Part shown: positions 53,316 to 62,169 of the stretch, piece after piece
Position numbering within the stretch: the first letter of the stretch is position 1
Layout: each line of letters opens with the position of its first letter
Assembly: GCF_009884975.1 (NCBI RefSeq)
Contig: NZ_CP041970.1
Coordinates: 930,001 to 994,000 of the forward strand
Direction: 5' to 3'
DNA: 64,000 nucleotides
Origin: Acinetobacter dispersus
GTDB lineage: Bacteria > Pseudomonadota > Gammaproteobacteria > Pseudomonadales > Moraxellaceae
Notes under the pieces: model-generated
Databases searched by the model: none
Told to the model about the DNA's origin: nothing
Seen by the model: only the letters and a program-made list of their open reading frames with translations
Translations under genes and position numbers: made by a program

Positions 53316-54617
53316 TTAATCTTTAGATGCTGATACGCGATCGACCACAATTGCAAAAACAAGAACGATCAGCGATGGCAGTAACCATGCGAGATTTTGT
53401 TCGTTCAATGGCAAATGCTGAATAAAAGTTGGTAATTGCGCAGTAAAACCAGCCGCTTTAATTGCTTCAAAAATCCCAAAAAGGAAAGCAACAGCAGTCA
53501 CAGATCCAACCACGATGGACGGATTGTTCCAACGTTTCCAGAAGAAGCTGAGCATGATCACGACAATTGCTGGCGGGTAAATTGCACTGAGCACAGGAAC
53601 TGAGATTGCAATCAGCTTTGTTAGACCTAGATTAGAAATCAACAAAGAAAAGCCAGTCAGGATAAAAACAAGTAACTTATAAGATAAGCCTGTTAATTCT
53701 GTAAAATATTCAGCGCAAGCACAGGTAAGACCAATTGCGGTTACCATACATGCAAGGAAAATTAAGATAGTTAAGAAATACGATCCGTAATCACCAAACG
53801 CGTGTTGTACATACGCATGTAGAATGATTGCACCATTGGCTGCATTAGGCGCGACCTCATGACTGCCTAAGCCAAGTTTAAACAAGCTGATATACACAAG
53901 TGTAAGTCCAACACCCGCAATCAAACTTGCGATAATGGCATATTTGGTAATCAGTTTTGTATCTGTCACACCACGTGATTGGATCGCTTGAATAATCACG
54001 ATACCAAATACCAGTGCGCCTAAGGTATCCATGGTCAAATAACCACTAACGAAACCTTCAGAAACAGGACTTGCGATATAGTTGTTGATTGGTGCTGAAA
54101 TCATACCTGTAGGGATCGCAAATGCGGCGATACCTAAGATTGCCAAGGCAATGATTTTTAAAGGTGCCAGTACATGACCAACCGTATCGAGTAGTTTATT
54201 TGGATACAGTGAAACTGCAGTCACAAATGCAAAATACACAATACTATAAATAAGAAGGCTGCTACCTGATGTACCAAAATACGGTGCGAAGCCAATTTCA
54301 TAAGAAACTGTTGCAGTACGTGGTGTTGCAAACAGTGGACCTACAGACAAATAGCAAACAATGGTGAGCAGTAAGCTAAAGAAGCGTCCAAGTGGAGAGC
54401 TGATGATTTCGATTGAACCTTTCATGCGAGATAAGGCCATAATCGTAATGACAGGCAAACCAACTGCGGTAATTAAGAAACCGAAGGCCGCAAGCCAGAC
54501 ATGTTCACCAGCCTGCTGAGCAACGATTGGAGGAAAGATAATATTGCCTGCGCCAATAAATAACGCGAAGGTCATAAAACCTAAAGCAATGATATCTCCT
54601 GTACGAAGTTGATTCAT
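53316..54617 (-). CDS. brnQ: Branched-chain amino acid transporter BrnQ (LivII)
   Basis: A 433-residue membrane protein with about 12 helices. The N-terminal LGFMTFALFIGAGNIIFPPIVA and the following GLPVITIMALSRMKGS segment are BrnQ signatures. It imports leucine, isoleucine and valine by sodium or proton symport. It is monocistronic on the minus strand. The window also encodes the opposite activity, the AzlCD exporter. Confidence 0.95.
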   Translation of the reverse strand: MNQLRTGDIIALGFMTFALFIGAGNIIFPPIVAQQAGEHVWLAAFGFLITAVGLPVITIMALSRMKGSIEIISSPLGRFFSLLLTIVCYLSVGPLFATPRTATVSYEIGFAPYFGTSGSSLLIYSIVYFAFVTAVSLYPNKLLDTVGHVLAPLKIIALAILGIAAFAIPTGMISAPINNYIASPVSEGFVSGYLTMDTLGALVFGIVIIQAIQSRGVTDTKLITKYAIIASLIAGVGLTLVYISLFKLGLGSHEVAPNAANGAIILHAYVQHAFGDYGSYFLTILIFLACMVTAIGLTCACAEYFTELTGLSYKLLVFILTGFSLLISNLGLTKLIAISVPVLSAIYPPAIVVIMLSFFWKRWNNPSIVVGSVTAVAFLFGIFEAIKAAGFTAQLPTFIQHLPLNEQNLAWLLPSLIVLVFAIVVDRVSASKD

Positions 54618-54977
54618 AAAGAGGGAGGCATAAAATAAAAGTGCGAAGTTTAGAACAAAAATGCGTTCTTTTGAAACTAATTTATGTGAAATTTGGTTGA
54701 TTTTTGACTAAAAAGAAATGATGAAAATCATATAATTAGTAATGGTAAAGCTAATGTGTTGAAAAGCTTTCCAAAACTCGAAAAATGCAGAAGGGTATAG
54801 ATTCTTTCGTATTGGCCTAACTGAATTTAAATATCAAAAATAAAATGCTCTTTTAGTCTTAAATAGATTGAAGATTTCAATAGGAAGGCGTACAAATATT
54901 GAAATACTTTATGCAGTCCCCATATTAATTTTTCTGCATGTGATTTTAATCTGATTGATGAATAAGGAAAATCTCGA
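54618..54977. other. Gene-free divergent promoter region between brnQ and map
   Basis: A 360-bp A+T-rich region holding the presumed promoters of the two divergent genes. AAGGAAAA precedes the map start codon. I see no hairpin, repeat or open frame of note. Confidence 0.4.
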
Positions 54978-55772
54978 ATGAGAGCTTCTACTGTGACCAT
55001 TAAAACTGAACAAGATCTGGAGAAATTACGTATCTCTGGGCGTTTAGCGGCACAAGTGTTAGAAATGATCGGGCCTTATATCAAGCCTGGCGTTTCAACT
55101 GAATATTTAGATGATATCTGCAATGATTATATTGTGAATACGTTGCAGGTGATTCCAGCCAATGTGGGCTATCACGGTTTTACTAAAACGACCTGTATTT
55201 CTGTCAATGAAGAAGTTTGTCACGCCATTCCTTCAGCGAAAAAGATTTTGCAAGAGGGTGATATTTTAAATATCGATGTTGCTGTGATCAAAGATGGTTA
55301 TTTTGGCGATACCAGCCGAATGTATTTTGTTGGTGAGCCAAAGCCTGAAGCAAAAAAACTGGTTGAAACCACTTATGAAGCGATGTTAGCGGGTATTCAT
55401 ACAGTGAAACCTGGGGCAACTTTAGGTGATATTGGCTATGCCATCCAATCTGTTGCACAGCGTGAAGGTTATAGCATTGTGCGTGAATACTGCGGACATG
55501 GTATCGGCCGTATTTACCATGAACAGCCGAACATCTTGCACTACGGTCAGAAAGGTCAAGGTTTGGTCCTAAAAAAAGGCATGGTGTTTACCATTGAGCC
55601 GATGGTGAATGCTGGAAAACGCCATGTCCGAGAGCTGAATGATGGTTGGACTGTGGTGACACAAGATAAATCATTGTCTGCTCAGTGGGAGCACATGGTT
55701 GCTGTAACGGATGATGGCTTTGAGCTATTAACGCCATGGCCGAATGGCACAGGACATTATCCAGCCGTTTAA
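54978..55772 (+). CDS. map: Methionine aminopeptidase, type I
   Basis: A 264-residue pita-bread-fold metalloenzyme that removes N-terminal methionine from new proteins. The metal ligands are in NIDVAVIKDGYFGDTSRM (two Asp), CGHGIGRIYHEQP (His), MVFTIEPM (Glu) and WEHMVAVT (Glu). The type I N terminus lacks an SH3 zinc-finger extension. It differs slightly from E. coli Map at the N terminus; Acinetobacter species have more than one map gene, and this may be the second copy. Confidence 0.94.
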   Translation: MRASTVTIKTEQDLEKLRISGRLAAQVLEMIGPYIKPGVSTEYLDDICNDYIVNTLQVIPANVGYHGFTKTTCISVNEEVCHAIPSAKKILQEGDILNIDVAVIKDGYFGDTSRMYFVGEPKPEAKKLVETTYEAMLAGIHTVKPGATLGDIGYAIQSVAQREGYSIVREYCGHGIGRIYHEQPNILHYGQKGQGLVLKKGMVFTIEPMVNAGKRHVRELNDGWTVVTQDKSLSAQWEHMVAVTDDGFELLTPWPNGTGHYPAV

Positions 55773-55782
55773 GTTGTCCGAT

Positions 55783-55816
55783 AAAAAAAGCGCGATTTCT
55801 AATCGCGCTTTTTTTT
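55783..55816. terminator. Bidirectional terminator between map and the LysR gene
   Basis: AGCGCGATT (55789-55797), loop TCT, AATCGCGCT (55801-55809) with A7 before and T8 after. The LysR stop codon lies inside the loop. Confidence 0.95.
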
Positions 55817-56719
55817 AGTTGAGCATTGGGTAAGTTGTTCAACCAAATAATCAATAAAAACACGAACAGCGGGCAATAGACCGCGTCTCGATGGATAAAC
55901 TGCGTGGAAAATACCGTGTGGTGCCGTCCATTCGGGTAAGACAGTCACAAGTTGCCCTGTTTTTACAAAGTCTTGGGCAATACTATCGGGAAGCAGGGCG
56001 ATCCCACAGTTTTGAGTGGCTAATTCCGCCAGCATCAGTAAATTTGAACCCATAATCACGGGGTTTACTTTGATCTTTTTCTGCTGATGATCAGGGCCTG
56101 TCAACAAGAACTGTTGATCGAGATGATCTTCTGCCATGCTGATAATACGATGTTCTGCCAGTTGTTCAGGCGTAGTAAGATTACCAAACTCATTTAAATA
56201 GGCTTGGCTGGCAAAAAGACGTTGTTCAATTGCTTCAAATTGACGTAATACTAGGTTCGGATCATCATCTAATTTAGAACGAACACGCAGCGCTAGATCG
56301 ACACCTTCATTGATGACATCAATACGGCGGTTGCTGATCATCATCTGTACCCGAACTTCAGGATATTTCTTCAAAAATGCCGGTAGGATTTTCGCCATCT
56401 GATTTTGAGCAATATCGACTGGTACACTGACTTTGATGACACCGCGTGGTTGACTACTTAAATGATTGACCACATCATGCGCTGCTTGGGCTGCATTCAT
56501 CATCACTTGTGCATGTCGGTAAACATCCATCCCAATATCAGTCACGGCAAAATGGCGCGAACTGCGTTGAATTAGACGTACACCCAATTGTTCTTCGAGA
56601 TTGTAAACCCTACGGCTGAGTTTAGATTTAGGAATGTCTGTTGCACGTTCAGCAGCACTAAAGCCACCATGTTCTACAACCAGCGCGAAGCAATAAAAAT
56701 CATCTAAATCCGTTAGCAT
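55799..56719 (-). CDS. LysR-family transcriptional regulator
   Basis: A 306-residue regulator. The N-terminal HTH is DLDDFYCFALVVEHGGFSAAERATDIPKSKLSRRVYNLEEQLGVRLIQRSSRH-like in arrangement. The C-terminal domain (GVIKVSVPVDIAQ, EGVDLALRV, GIALLPDSIA, GIFHAVYPSRRGLLPAVRVFIDYL) matches the CrgA/PA-type subgroup that lacks a clear single target. It is convergent with map, and the LysR partner gene on the other side is an HD-domain gene 55 bp away in the same direction. The effector is unknown. Confidence 0.9.
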   Translation of the reverse strand: MLTDLDDFYCFALVVEHGGFSAAERATDIPKSKLSRRVYNLEEQLGVRLIQRSSRHFAVTDIGMDVYRHAQVMMNAAQAAHDVVNHLSSQPRGVIKVSVPVDIAQNQMAKILPAFLKKYPEVRVQMMISNRRIDVINEGVDLALRVRSKLDDDPNLVLRQFEAIEQRLFASQAYLNEFGNLTTPEQLAEHRIISMAEDHLDQQFLLTGPDHQQKKIKVNPVIMGSNLLMLAELATQNCGIALLPDSIAQDFVKTGQLVTVLPEWTAPHGIFHAVYPSRRGLLPAVRVFIDYLVEQLTQCSTKKKRD

Positions 56720-56774
56720 TACGCTATAAACTCCAGCTTATTGTGATCAAGTTAAGTGAATATAAAAGTGATTA

Positions 56775-57203
56775 TTAAACATTGTGGGCTAATAATATAG
56801 CCCGAACCTGCTGATATTGTTCCATTCGCTCAAAATCTTTTGCGGTTGGCGATGGAATTCGAGATAAGTTCATATTGTCAGTGATATCAGCCAATTTCAC
56901 AACACGTGCCAAAGGGTTTTGTACAGTGCGTTGAGCGGCTTCGATTCGAGACTCACCATCTTGTTTTGTGAGTGCAACGATTGCGTCGATAATGTGTGCC
57001 TGGAATCCTAAAGCTTGTAAATCTGCAATGCTTGTTTCGGTATCTTCTAAGACATCATGCAGAACAGCAATGATTTTATGATCCATACTGGGTACATTCA
57101 GCATCACTCTGAGTGGGTGTAAAATATAGGGGGCATTGGCTTTGTCTACTTGCCCTGAATGTTGTTTTGCGGCAAATGCAATCGCTTGTTCTAATGTCGC
57201 CAT
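56775..57203 (-). CDS. HD-domain (p)ppGpp-hydrolase-like protein
   Basis: A 142-residue protein equivalent to the hydrolase half of RelA/SpoT proteins (SpoT/Mesh1 type). AAKQHSGQVDKANAPYILHPLRVM supplies the first histidine, and IAVLHDVLEDTETS contains the HD pair and the ED motif. The VVKLADITDNMNLSR segment supplies a downstream Asp. No synthetase, TGS or ACT domain is attached. It may hydrolyse (p)ppGpp or related nucleotides. It lies upstream of the LysR gene on the same strand. Confidence 0.85.
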   Translation of the reverse strand: MATLEQAIAFAAKQHSGQVDKANAPYILHPLRVMLNVPSMDHKIIAVLHDVLEDTETSIADLQALGFQAHIIDAIVALTKQDGESRIEAAQRTVQNPLARVVKLADITDNMNLSRIPSPTAKDFERMEQYQQVRAILLAHNV

Positions 57204-57282
57204 CAGCTAAATCCTCCGCTTCAAGATAGATTAGCGCGTCATATTCTTTTAAACTGGCTGAAATTTTTTTCGCTTAAGTATT

Positions 57283-57606
57283 ATGTCATATCAACTTATC
57301 AATATTGTCGATGCGACTCAAAACATTGTATGTCCTTTTTGTCAGCATGCTGTCCTCGACTGGGATCAAGAGCAGTATATTCAACCTTGTGAACATACGC
57401 TATTTATGGCAATGGATTTAGGTTTTGAATTTATTGCTGATCGTTTTGAAGAAGTTTTACCCCAGTCAGTAGATGAAATTCATGAAGATCCAAATATGAA
57501 TATTTTTGCTAGTGTTACTCAAGCTCACTATGCCGACATGCACATTTATAAAGCAGATTTAGGTGTGGAAGGGTTATTCCGCTATGTTGGATTTAGTCAA
57601 CATTAA
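57283..57606 (+). CDS. Cys-containing hypothetical protein, 107 aa
   Basis: A 107-residue cytoplasmic protein. Near the N terminus, IVCPFCQHAVLDW and IQPCEHTLF provide three cysteines and two histidines in an arrangement (CPFC...CEH) that could bind zinc or form a redox site. The C-terminal half is acidic and aromatic. No named family was recognised. It has its own terminator and is convergent with grxD. The length and composition fit a genuine gene. Confidence 0.7.
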   Translation: MSYQLINIVDATQNIVCPFCQHAVLDWDQEQYIQPCEHTLFMAMDLGFEFIADRFEEVLPQSVDEIHEDPNMNIFASVTQAHYADMHIYKADLGVEGLFRYVGFSQH

Positions 57607-57617
57607 AATCCTTCCAA

Positions 57618-57649
57618 TAAAAAAGCCAATCATTTGATTGGCTTTTTGC
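57618..57649. terminator. Bidirectional terminator between the 107-aa gene and grxD
   Basis: AAAAAGCCAATCA, loop TT, TGATTGGCTTTTT (57635-57647): a 13-bp stem useful to both convergent genes. Confidence 0.92.
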
Positions 57650-57657
57650 TTAACAGC

Positions 57658-57999
57658 TTATGCTTCAGGTGCTGGGCTGTACTGTTCAACTAATGGTTTT
57701 AACTCACCATTTTGGAACATTTCAAGCATGATATCGCTACCACCAATGAGCTCGCCATTGATCCATAATTGTGGAAAAGTAGGCCAGTTCGCAATTTGAG
57801 GTAAAGTTGCACGAATATCTTGATTTTCCAAGATATTTACATAGGCAAATGGACGACCAATTTGGCTAAGTGCTTCTACTGCACGAGCAGAAAAACCACA
57901 TTGCGGGAATTGTGGAGTGCCTTTCATGTAAAGTAAAACAGGGTGTTTCGCAATTTGATCACGAATTAACGCTACTGTATCACGCGCTTGTTCCGTCAT
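57658..57999 (-). CDS. grxD: Monothiol glutaredoxin Grx4 (GrxD)
   Basis: A 113-residue CGFS-type glutaredoxin. The active-site motif is PQCGFSARAVEAL (near residue 33), with GTPQFP before it, LYMKGTP at the N terminus and FPQLWINGELIGGSDI near the C terminus. Such proteins bind and deliver [2Fe-2S] clusters together with BolA partners and glutathione. It is monocistronic. Confidence 0.96.
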   Translation of the reverse strand: MTEQARDTVALIRDQIAKHPVLLYMKGTPQFPQCGFSARAVEALSQIGRPFAYVNILENQDIRATLPQIANWPTFPQLWINGELIGGSDIMLEMFQNGELKPLVEQYSPAPEA

Positions 58000-58162
58000 A
58001 GATAGATCCTCAACTAATCTCCTTGCATTATACCTAAAAAAAAGCGTGGCGGAGGATTGCGAAAGATTTTTCTTATATAAATGTGACTTTAGGCTTTCAA
58101 TCTACGCAAGTTTTTGCTTATATAACTTTTTTCACCACAACTACTGATAGATTGAGTTTGTT

Positions 58163-59377
58163 ATGACTAATATCACTCTTGCTCCTGTGCAACCTGATCA
58201 ACCATCACATCTTATGGCAACCTATGGTCGCCAAGCGATCAGCTTTGTACGAGGACGAGGGGCGTATCTATATACGGCAGAGGGTACAGAATATTTAGAT
58301 GCGTTAACGGGGATTGCTGTGTGCGGTTTAGGACATGCACACCCTGTTATTGCAGAAGCGATTGCTGAACAAGCTGCGACTTTGGTGCATACCAGTAACC
58401 TATATGAAATTCCTTGGCAAACAGCTGCAGCACAGAAACTGGCAGAAGTTTCAGGTATGGAAGAGATCTTCTTTTCAAATAGTGGCGCTGAATCAAATGA
58501 AGGTGCGATCAAAATTGCACGTAAATTTGGTGCTCAACAAGGCATTGCATACCCTAAAATTTTAGTCGCGGAACAATCTTTCCACGGTCGTACCTTGGCA
58601 ACCTTGTCTGCAACAGGCAATAAAAAGGTTCAGGAAGGCTTTGCGCCCTTGGTTGAAGGTTTTATTCGTGTGCCGTTTGGTGATGTGGAAGCAATTCAAG
58701 AAGCAGCCATCAACCACCCAGATATTGTTGCCATCCTGATTGAGCCTATCCAAGGTGAAGGTGGCGTGAATACAGCACCACAAGGGTTTAGTTACTTAGA
58801 AGATGTACGTGCGCTATGTAATCAACATAATTGGTTGATGATGCTAGATGAGATTCAAACAGGGAATGGTCGTACAGGCAAATACTTTGCTTATCAACAT
58901 ACCAGCATTATTCCTGACGTCATGACTACAGCCAAAGGCTTAGGGAATGGCTTCCCAATTGGTGCGGTGATGACACAAGGTAAAGCTGTGGGTTTACTGG
59001 GTGCAGGCAGTCATGGTTCAACTTATGGTGGAACAGTGTTAGGTTCACGTGTGGTATATACCGTGCTTGATACACTGGAAAAGGAGAATGCAGTTGAGAA
59101 TGCTGCTACAGTGGGTGCATATATTGTCGATCAACTCAGAGCGCAATTGGCCGATTACAATGTTCAAGTGCGTGGCTTTGGCATGATGATTGGGATTCAG
59201 CTACCAAAAGACTGTGCTGAACTGGTTGCGATTGCACGTGATGAATATAAGCTGATTATCAATGTAACGGCAGGTTCAGTGGTACGTTTATTACCACCAT
59301 TAAACATGACACAAGCACAAGCAGATGAATTGTTAAAACGTCTTGTGCCTGCTATTCAAAATTTCCTTAAAGCTTAA
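58163..59377 (+). CDS. argD: Acetylornithine/succinyldiaminopimelate-type aminotransferase
   Basis: A 404-residue class III PLP-dependent aminotransferase. The catalytic lysine lies in VMTTAKGLGNGFPIG (TTAKGLG), the PLP-binding Asp in MLDEIQTGNGRTGK, and SNSGAESNEGAIKIARKFG with FHGRTLATLSATG provides the phosphate-binding region. It most likely transfers the amino group in arginine synthesis (N-acetylornithine to the semialdehyde). Related 4-aminobutyrate or ornithine aminotransferases are an alternative, but the length and motifs favour ArgD. Monocistronic. Confidence 0.9.
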   Translation: MTNITLAPVQPDQPSHLMATYGRQAISFVRGRGAYLYTAEGTEYLDALTGIAVCGLGHAHPVIAEAIAEQAATLVHTSNLYEIPWQTAAAQKLAEVSGMEEIFFSNSGAESNEGAIKIARKFGAQQGIAYPKILVAEQSFHGRTLATLSATGNKKVQEGFAPLVEGFIRVPFGDVEAIQEAAINHPDIVAILIEPIQGEGGVNTAPQGFSYLEDVRALCNQHNWLMMLDEIQTGNGRTGKYFAYQHTSIIPDVMTTAKGLGNGFPIGAVMTQGKAVGLLGAGSHGSTYGGTVLGSRVVYTVLDTLEKENAVENAATVGAYIVDQLRAQLADYNVQVRGFGMMIGIQLPKDCAELVAIARDEYKLIINVTAGSVVRLLPPLNMTQAQADELLKRLVPAIQNFLKA

Positions 59378-59393
59378 CGAAACAATGTCTATT

Positions 59394-59422
59394 AAAAAAG
59401 GGCAATTCATTTGCCCTTTTTT
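59394..59422 (+). terminator. argD terminator
   Basis: AAAAAGGGCAA, loop TTCAT, TTGCCCTTTTTT: an 11-bp stem, 17 bp after the argD stop codon, followed by more T's. Confidence 0.95.
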
Positions 59423-59436
59423 ATTTGTATGGGGTA

Positions 59437-59868
59437 TCAGCCAGAAATATATTGTTGAAGCTGCTCAATCAGAATACGTTGATCATCCATCGCAGCTTTA
59501 ACTAAGTCTCCGATAGAGATGAATCCCACTAACTTTTCCTGATCAAGCACAGGTAAATGACGTAAATGACGGTCAGTCATGAGGTTAAGGCATTCTTCGA
59601 CCGTATGGTTTAAACCTACAGAAATTACTTTTGATGTCATAATGTCCGACACAGGTGTATTGTTTGATGAACGCTCCATCAAGGCAATTTTACGGGTATA
59701 GTCACGTTCAGAAAAAATACCTACCACGGTTTCATTTTCAGCGACAACTAAAGCACCAACACCTTTTTCTGCCATAATTTTAATTGCTTCAAGTACAGTC
59801 GCATTCGGTGAAATGGTAAAAATTGATTGTACTGCTTTATTCTTGATGACTTGAGCAACGATTGTCAT
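59437..59868 (-). CDS. Tandem CBS-domain protein
   Basis: A 143-residue protein made of two CBS motifs (about residues 10-60 and 72-130), which pair into a Bateman module that binds adenine nucleotides or similar ligands. Conserved segments are ISPNATVLEAIKIMAEKGVGALVV and HTVEECLNLMTDRHLRHLPVLD. There is no attached enzyme domain. Partner and ligand unknown. It is convergent with argD and monocistronic. Confidence 0.9.
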   Translation of the reverse strand: MTIVAQVIKNKAVQSIFTISPNATVLEAIKIMAEKGVGALVVAENETVVGIFSERDYTRKIALMERSSNNTPVSDIMTSKVISVGLNHTVEECLNLMTDRHLRHLPVLDQEKLVGFISIGDLVKAAMDDQRILIEQLQQYISG

Positions 59869-60006
59869 TGTTTATCCACCTGTGTTGTATTGTCATTTTC
59901 ATTTAACTTAACGGTATTTTTTTTAAATGCAAAGCCCTAATTTCATTCCAATGATAACTTTTCTTCATGAGTGCCTAAAAAGTCATCACTGGAGTAGAAA
60001 GAATAA

Positions 60007-60384
60007 TTAAACCGTCACTACTGATTGATGTGGCATAAAGAAGAAATGCTGCATTTGCTGAGTTGAAAGTTTAAATTTACGATGCGAAGAGTTAAATAAA
60101 GCAGGTTCAACTTGTAAACGGGTTAAAGTTGGAAGTAAGGATTCATGGAAATCTTTCGGCGTAATCTTACGTGGTGTGTAGTTTTTCCAGTGTGCTTTAG
60201 CATAGCGATGAGCTTGTACGCCGTTCAGCCAAAAGGGGAATACGTGACCATCTTGATCCGATTTGATTGCCCAACCCTGATGGTATAAACCCCAAAGAAC
60301 GCCACAATACATCATTGTTTTTAGAATTGAAATTTTAAACATCAACTCACGTGAGACTGGCTGGAAATGGCTAAAACGATACAT
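60007..60384 (-). CDS. DUF2750-domain protein
   Basis: A 125-residue protein. The GVLWGLYHQGWAIKSDQDGHVFPFWLNGVQAHRYAKAHWKNYTPRKITPKDFHESLLPTL-type pattern, with WGLY, GWA, PFW and a lysine-rich LTR region, matches the DUF2750 family. Function is unknown; the family occurs in Moraxellaceae and Enterobacteria. No signal peptide. It is followed at 60400 by a gene-free region leading into the tandem repeats. Confidence 0.75.
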   Translation of the reverse strand: MYRFSHFQPVSRELMFKISILKTMMYCGVLWGLYHQGWAIKSDQDGHVFPFWLNGVQAHRYAKAHWKNYTPRKITPKDFHESLLPTLTRLQVEPALFNSSHRKFKLSTQQMQHFFFMPHQSVVTV

Positions 60385-60503
60385 GTTATTAAACTAATAT
60401 TCTTAAACTTATGTTTTATTATAAGAAAGATAGATGGCAGTTATGTTTAAACAATTGATCTAAATCGTAAGCAAATATTGTAGGTATCTCATTCAGGTGA
60501 CTA

Positions 60504-60776
60504 AAGCTTTGGTGCAGCGCAAGTCTGAAACGTGAAAGAATAAAGTTAATCCGTTTTATGTAGGTATTAAAAAACGCCACCTGAGCAAGACAAAGCGGTT
60601 AAGCTTTGGCACAGCGCAAGTCAGGAATATGAAAGAACCATGTTGATTCGTTTTATGCAGGTATTAAAAAACGCCACCTGAGCAAGACAAAGCGATTAAG
60701 CTTTGGCACAGCGCAAGTTAGGAATATGAAAGAACTATGTTGATTCGTTTTATGCAGGTATTAAAAAACGCCACCT
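60504..60776. repeat. 97-bp tandem repeat array
   Basis: Three direct copies with an exact 97-bp period: 60504-60600 (diverged), 60601-60697, and 60698-60776 (truncated). Copies two and three differ at only two positions over about 79 bases. Each unit begins AAGCTTTGG and contains GGTATT followed by AAAAAACGCCACCT. The third copy continues into AAGTGACGTTT, completing the hairpin that terminates the minus-strand Sel1-like gene. No open frame crosses the units. Confidence 0.92.
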
Positions 60777-60787
60777 AAGTGACGTTT
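60763..60787 (-). terminator. Terminator of the Sel1-like gene
   Basis: On the minus strand AAACGTCAC-TTAG-GTGGCGTTTTTT forms a hairpin with one internal mismatch, just after the stop codon at 60790. One half of it is part of the 97-bp repeat unit. Confidence 0.8.
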
Positions 60788-60789
60788 CA

Positions 60790-61023
60790 TTATGCTTGTA
60801 AGGTTGCCATCTTCTGCCAATACTGTGCTTTCAAGGAATCACGTTCTACTCGGAAGCCTTGATAATACAACTCTGCTAAAAATAATGCCGCTTTACCGTG
60901 ACCTGCTTTAGCTACTTCTTCAAGCTCTTTCACTGCATCTTGGAAGTTTTTTTGCGATTGAATTGTATTTACTGCATTTGCATATACATGCTCTAGTTCA
61001 TGTTGTGTAAATTGTTGAATCAT
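60790..61023 (-). CDS. Small Sel1-like repeat protein, 77 aa
   Basis: A 77-residue helical protein with one Sel1-like repeat (AVKELEEVAKAGHGKAALFLAELYYQGFRVERDSLKAQYWQKMA), a variant of TPR helical pairs used in protein-protein contact. No signal peptide is seen, so it may be cytoplasmic. It lies beside a 97-bp tandem repeat that appears to derive from its terminator region. An AAGGAG ribosome binding site stands before the ATG on the minus strand. Confidence 0.72.
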   Translation of the reverse strand: MIQQFTQHELEHVYANAVNTIQSQKNFQDAVKELEEVAKAGHGKAALFLAELYYQGFRVERDSLKAQYWQKMATLQA

Positions 61024-61249
61024 ATATAACTCCTTATTTTAATTATGATTACCGCAAATTCTATTCAAAGTTACTCTACTTTGAATTTAAGCTACTTTAA
61101 CTTAGATTTGTTAAATTATTATGACAAAATTGATTGAATTGTCAAATATATTCGGTGTCATTACGTAAATAAAATCTTACACGATTAAACATTTGTCGCA
61201 AATAATTTTAAGTAAAATCAAAGTGAGAATAATAGAAAAGGAGAATAAC

Positions 61250-61609
61250 ATGTCCAATGTCATTGATGGCGTAACTGTGGATGTCCCACCATTAGAAAGT
61301 CAAATTATTGCGTTAGCTCATCATCATCGTCAATTACTTGATGAAGCCATTTTCCATCAAGAAATCCACTTGGGTGATTACTGCTTAGCACAACGTAAAC
61401 GCGTGTATGACTTTGCCAGTCATTTAAGTCCTGAACAAAAAGATCAGTTTTATAGGATCTACGATGGAGAGTTGAAAAATATTGCCGATGATGATGACTT
61501 GCATCCTGCAGATGCTGAAAGTGGTGTAGGTATGTTTGCCATTTTTATTACCTTAGTCATCATTGCATTTATTTTGTACTTTTCCTTTGTTCGTACATTA
61601 GTCAGTTAA
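61250..61609 (+). CDS. Tail-anchored hypothetical protein, 119 aa
   Basis: A 119-residue protein with a mostly charged N-terminal part (PPLESQIIALAHHHRQLLDEAIFHQE, then an acidic IADDDDLHPADAESG) and one C-terminal transmembrane helix (GMFAIFITLVIIAFILYFSFV) ending in a short basic tail, that is a tail-anchored topology. The ATG at 61250 is chosen because AAAGGAGA lies upstream at the right distance; an in-frame methionine 19 codons earlier is less likely. The family is not recognised. Confidence 0.7.
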   Translation: MSNVIDGVTVDVPPLESQIIALAHHHRQLLDEAIFHQEIHLGDYCLAQRKRVYDFASHLSPEQKDQFYRIYDGELKNIADDDDLHPADAESGVGMFAIFITLVIIAFILYFSFVRTLVS

Positions 61610-61720
61610 TCATTGCTAAAGTAGTGTGCGTTCAATAAGTTGTGGAATTGTGACTTATTGAACGTTGTGCTTGTCCTTAGCGAATCAGAGACTTACACTA
61701 CCTCTAATTCGAGGTAGATT

Positions 61721-62050
61721 ATGTTGTCTATAATTTTTAAACAGAAGGTTATGCAATCCAAATTAGGATTTAAGTTGGACCAATTTTACAATGTTTTGGT
61801 CGGTATTATTATTTTGTCTATTTTTATACTTGCGTATAACGCATTACAACGTCCAATTAACACAGCGCAGTACCAAAAAGTTGTTCAGTATGCACAACAG
61901 GCCAGCCATCCAAGAACACAGCATTTGGCCGAAGATACTTTGGAGCAGGCTAAAATTCGACGTGTAGATTATCTAAAGCTTTTAAATGCTTACCAATTTG
62001 AATCGAATCGTATTAAACAATACCCGGCAATGGCAAAAGAAGATGAGTGA
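61721..62050 (+). CDS. Small membrane-anchored hypothetical protein, 109 aa
   Basis: A 109-residue protein with one hydrophobic helix near residues 22-40 (YNVLVGIIILSIFILAYNAL) followed by a hydrophilic helical tail (YQKVVQYAQQASHPRTQHLAEDTLEQAKIRRVDYLKLL), probably periplasmic. GAGGTAG precedes the ATG. It lies 120 bp upstream of ftsY in the same direction. Function unknown; two in-frame methionines near the start make the exact N terminus uncertain. Confidence 0.65.
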   Translation: MLSIIFKQKVMQSKLGFKLDQFYNVLVGIIILSIFILAYNALQRPINTAQYQKVVQYAQQASHPRTQHLAEDTLEQAKIRRVDYLKLLNAYQFESNRIKQYPAMAKEDE

Positions 62051-62169
62051 GTTTTAAACGATTCATTTTTATTTATAAATGAATGGTTTGCCTCTGTCGG
62101 AAAAAAGAAATCAATTTATGCTAGACTAGCGGTCTTTTTTAAAAGCTGCTTTATTCTCAAGGAATCGAC

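Noticed and set aside
60504-60776. CRISPR array
   Set aside because: The 97-bp units are directly adjacent with no distinct spacers, and no cas gene is in the window.
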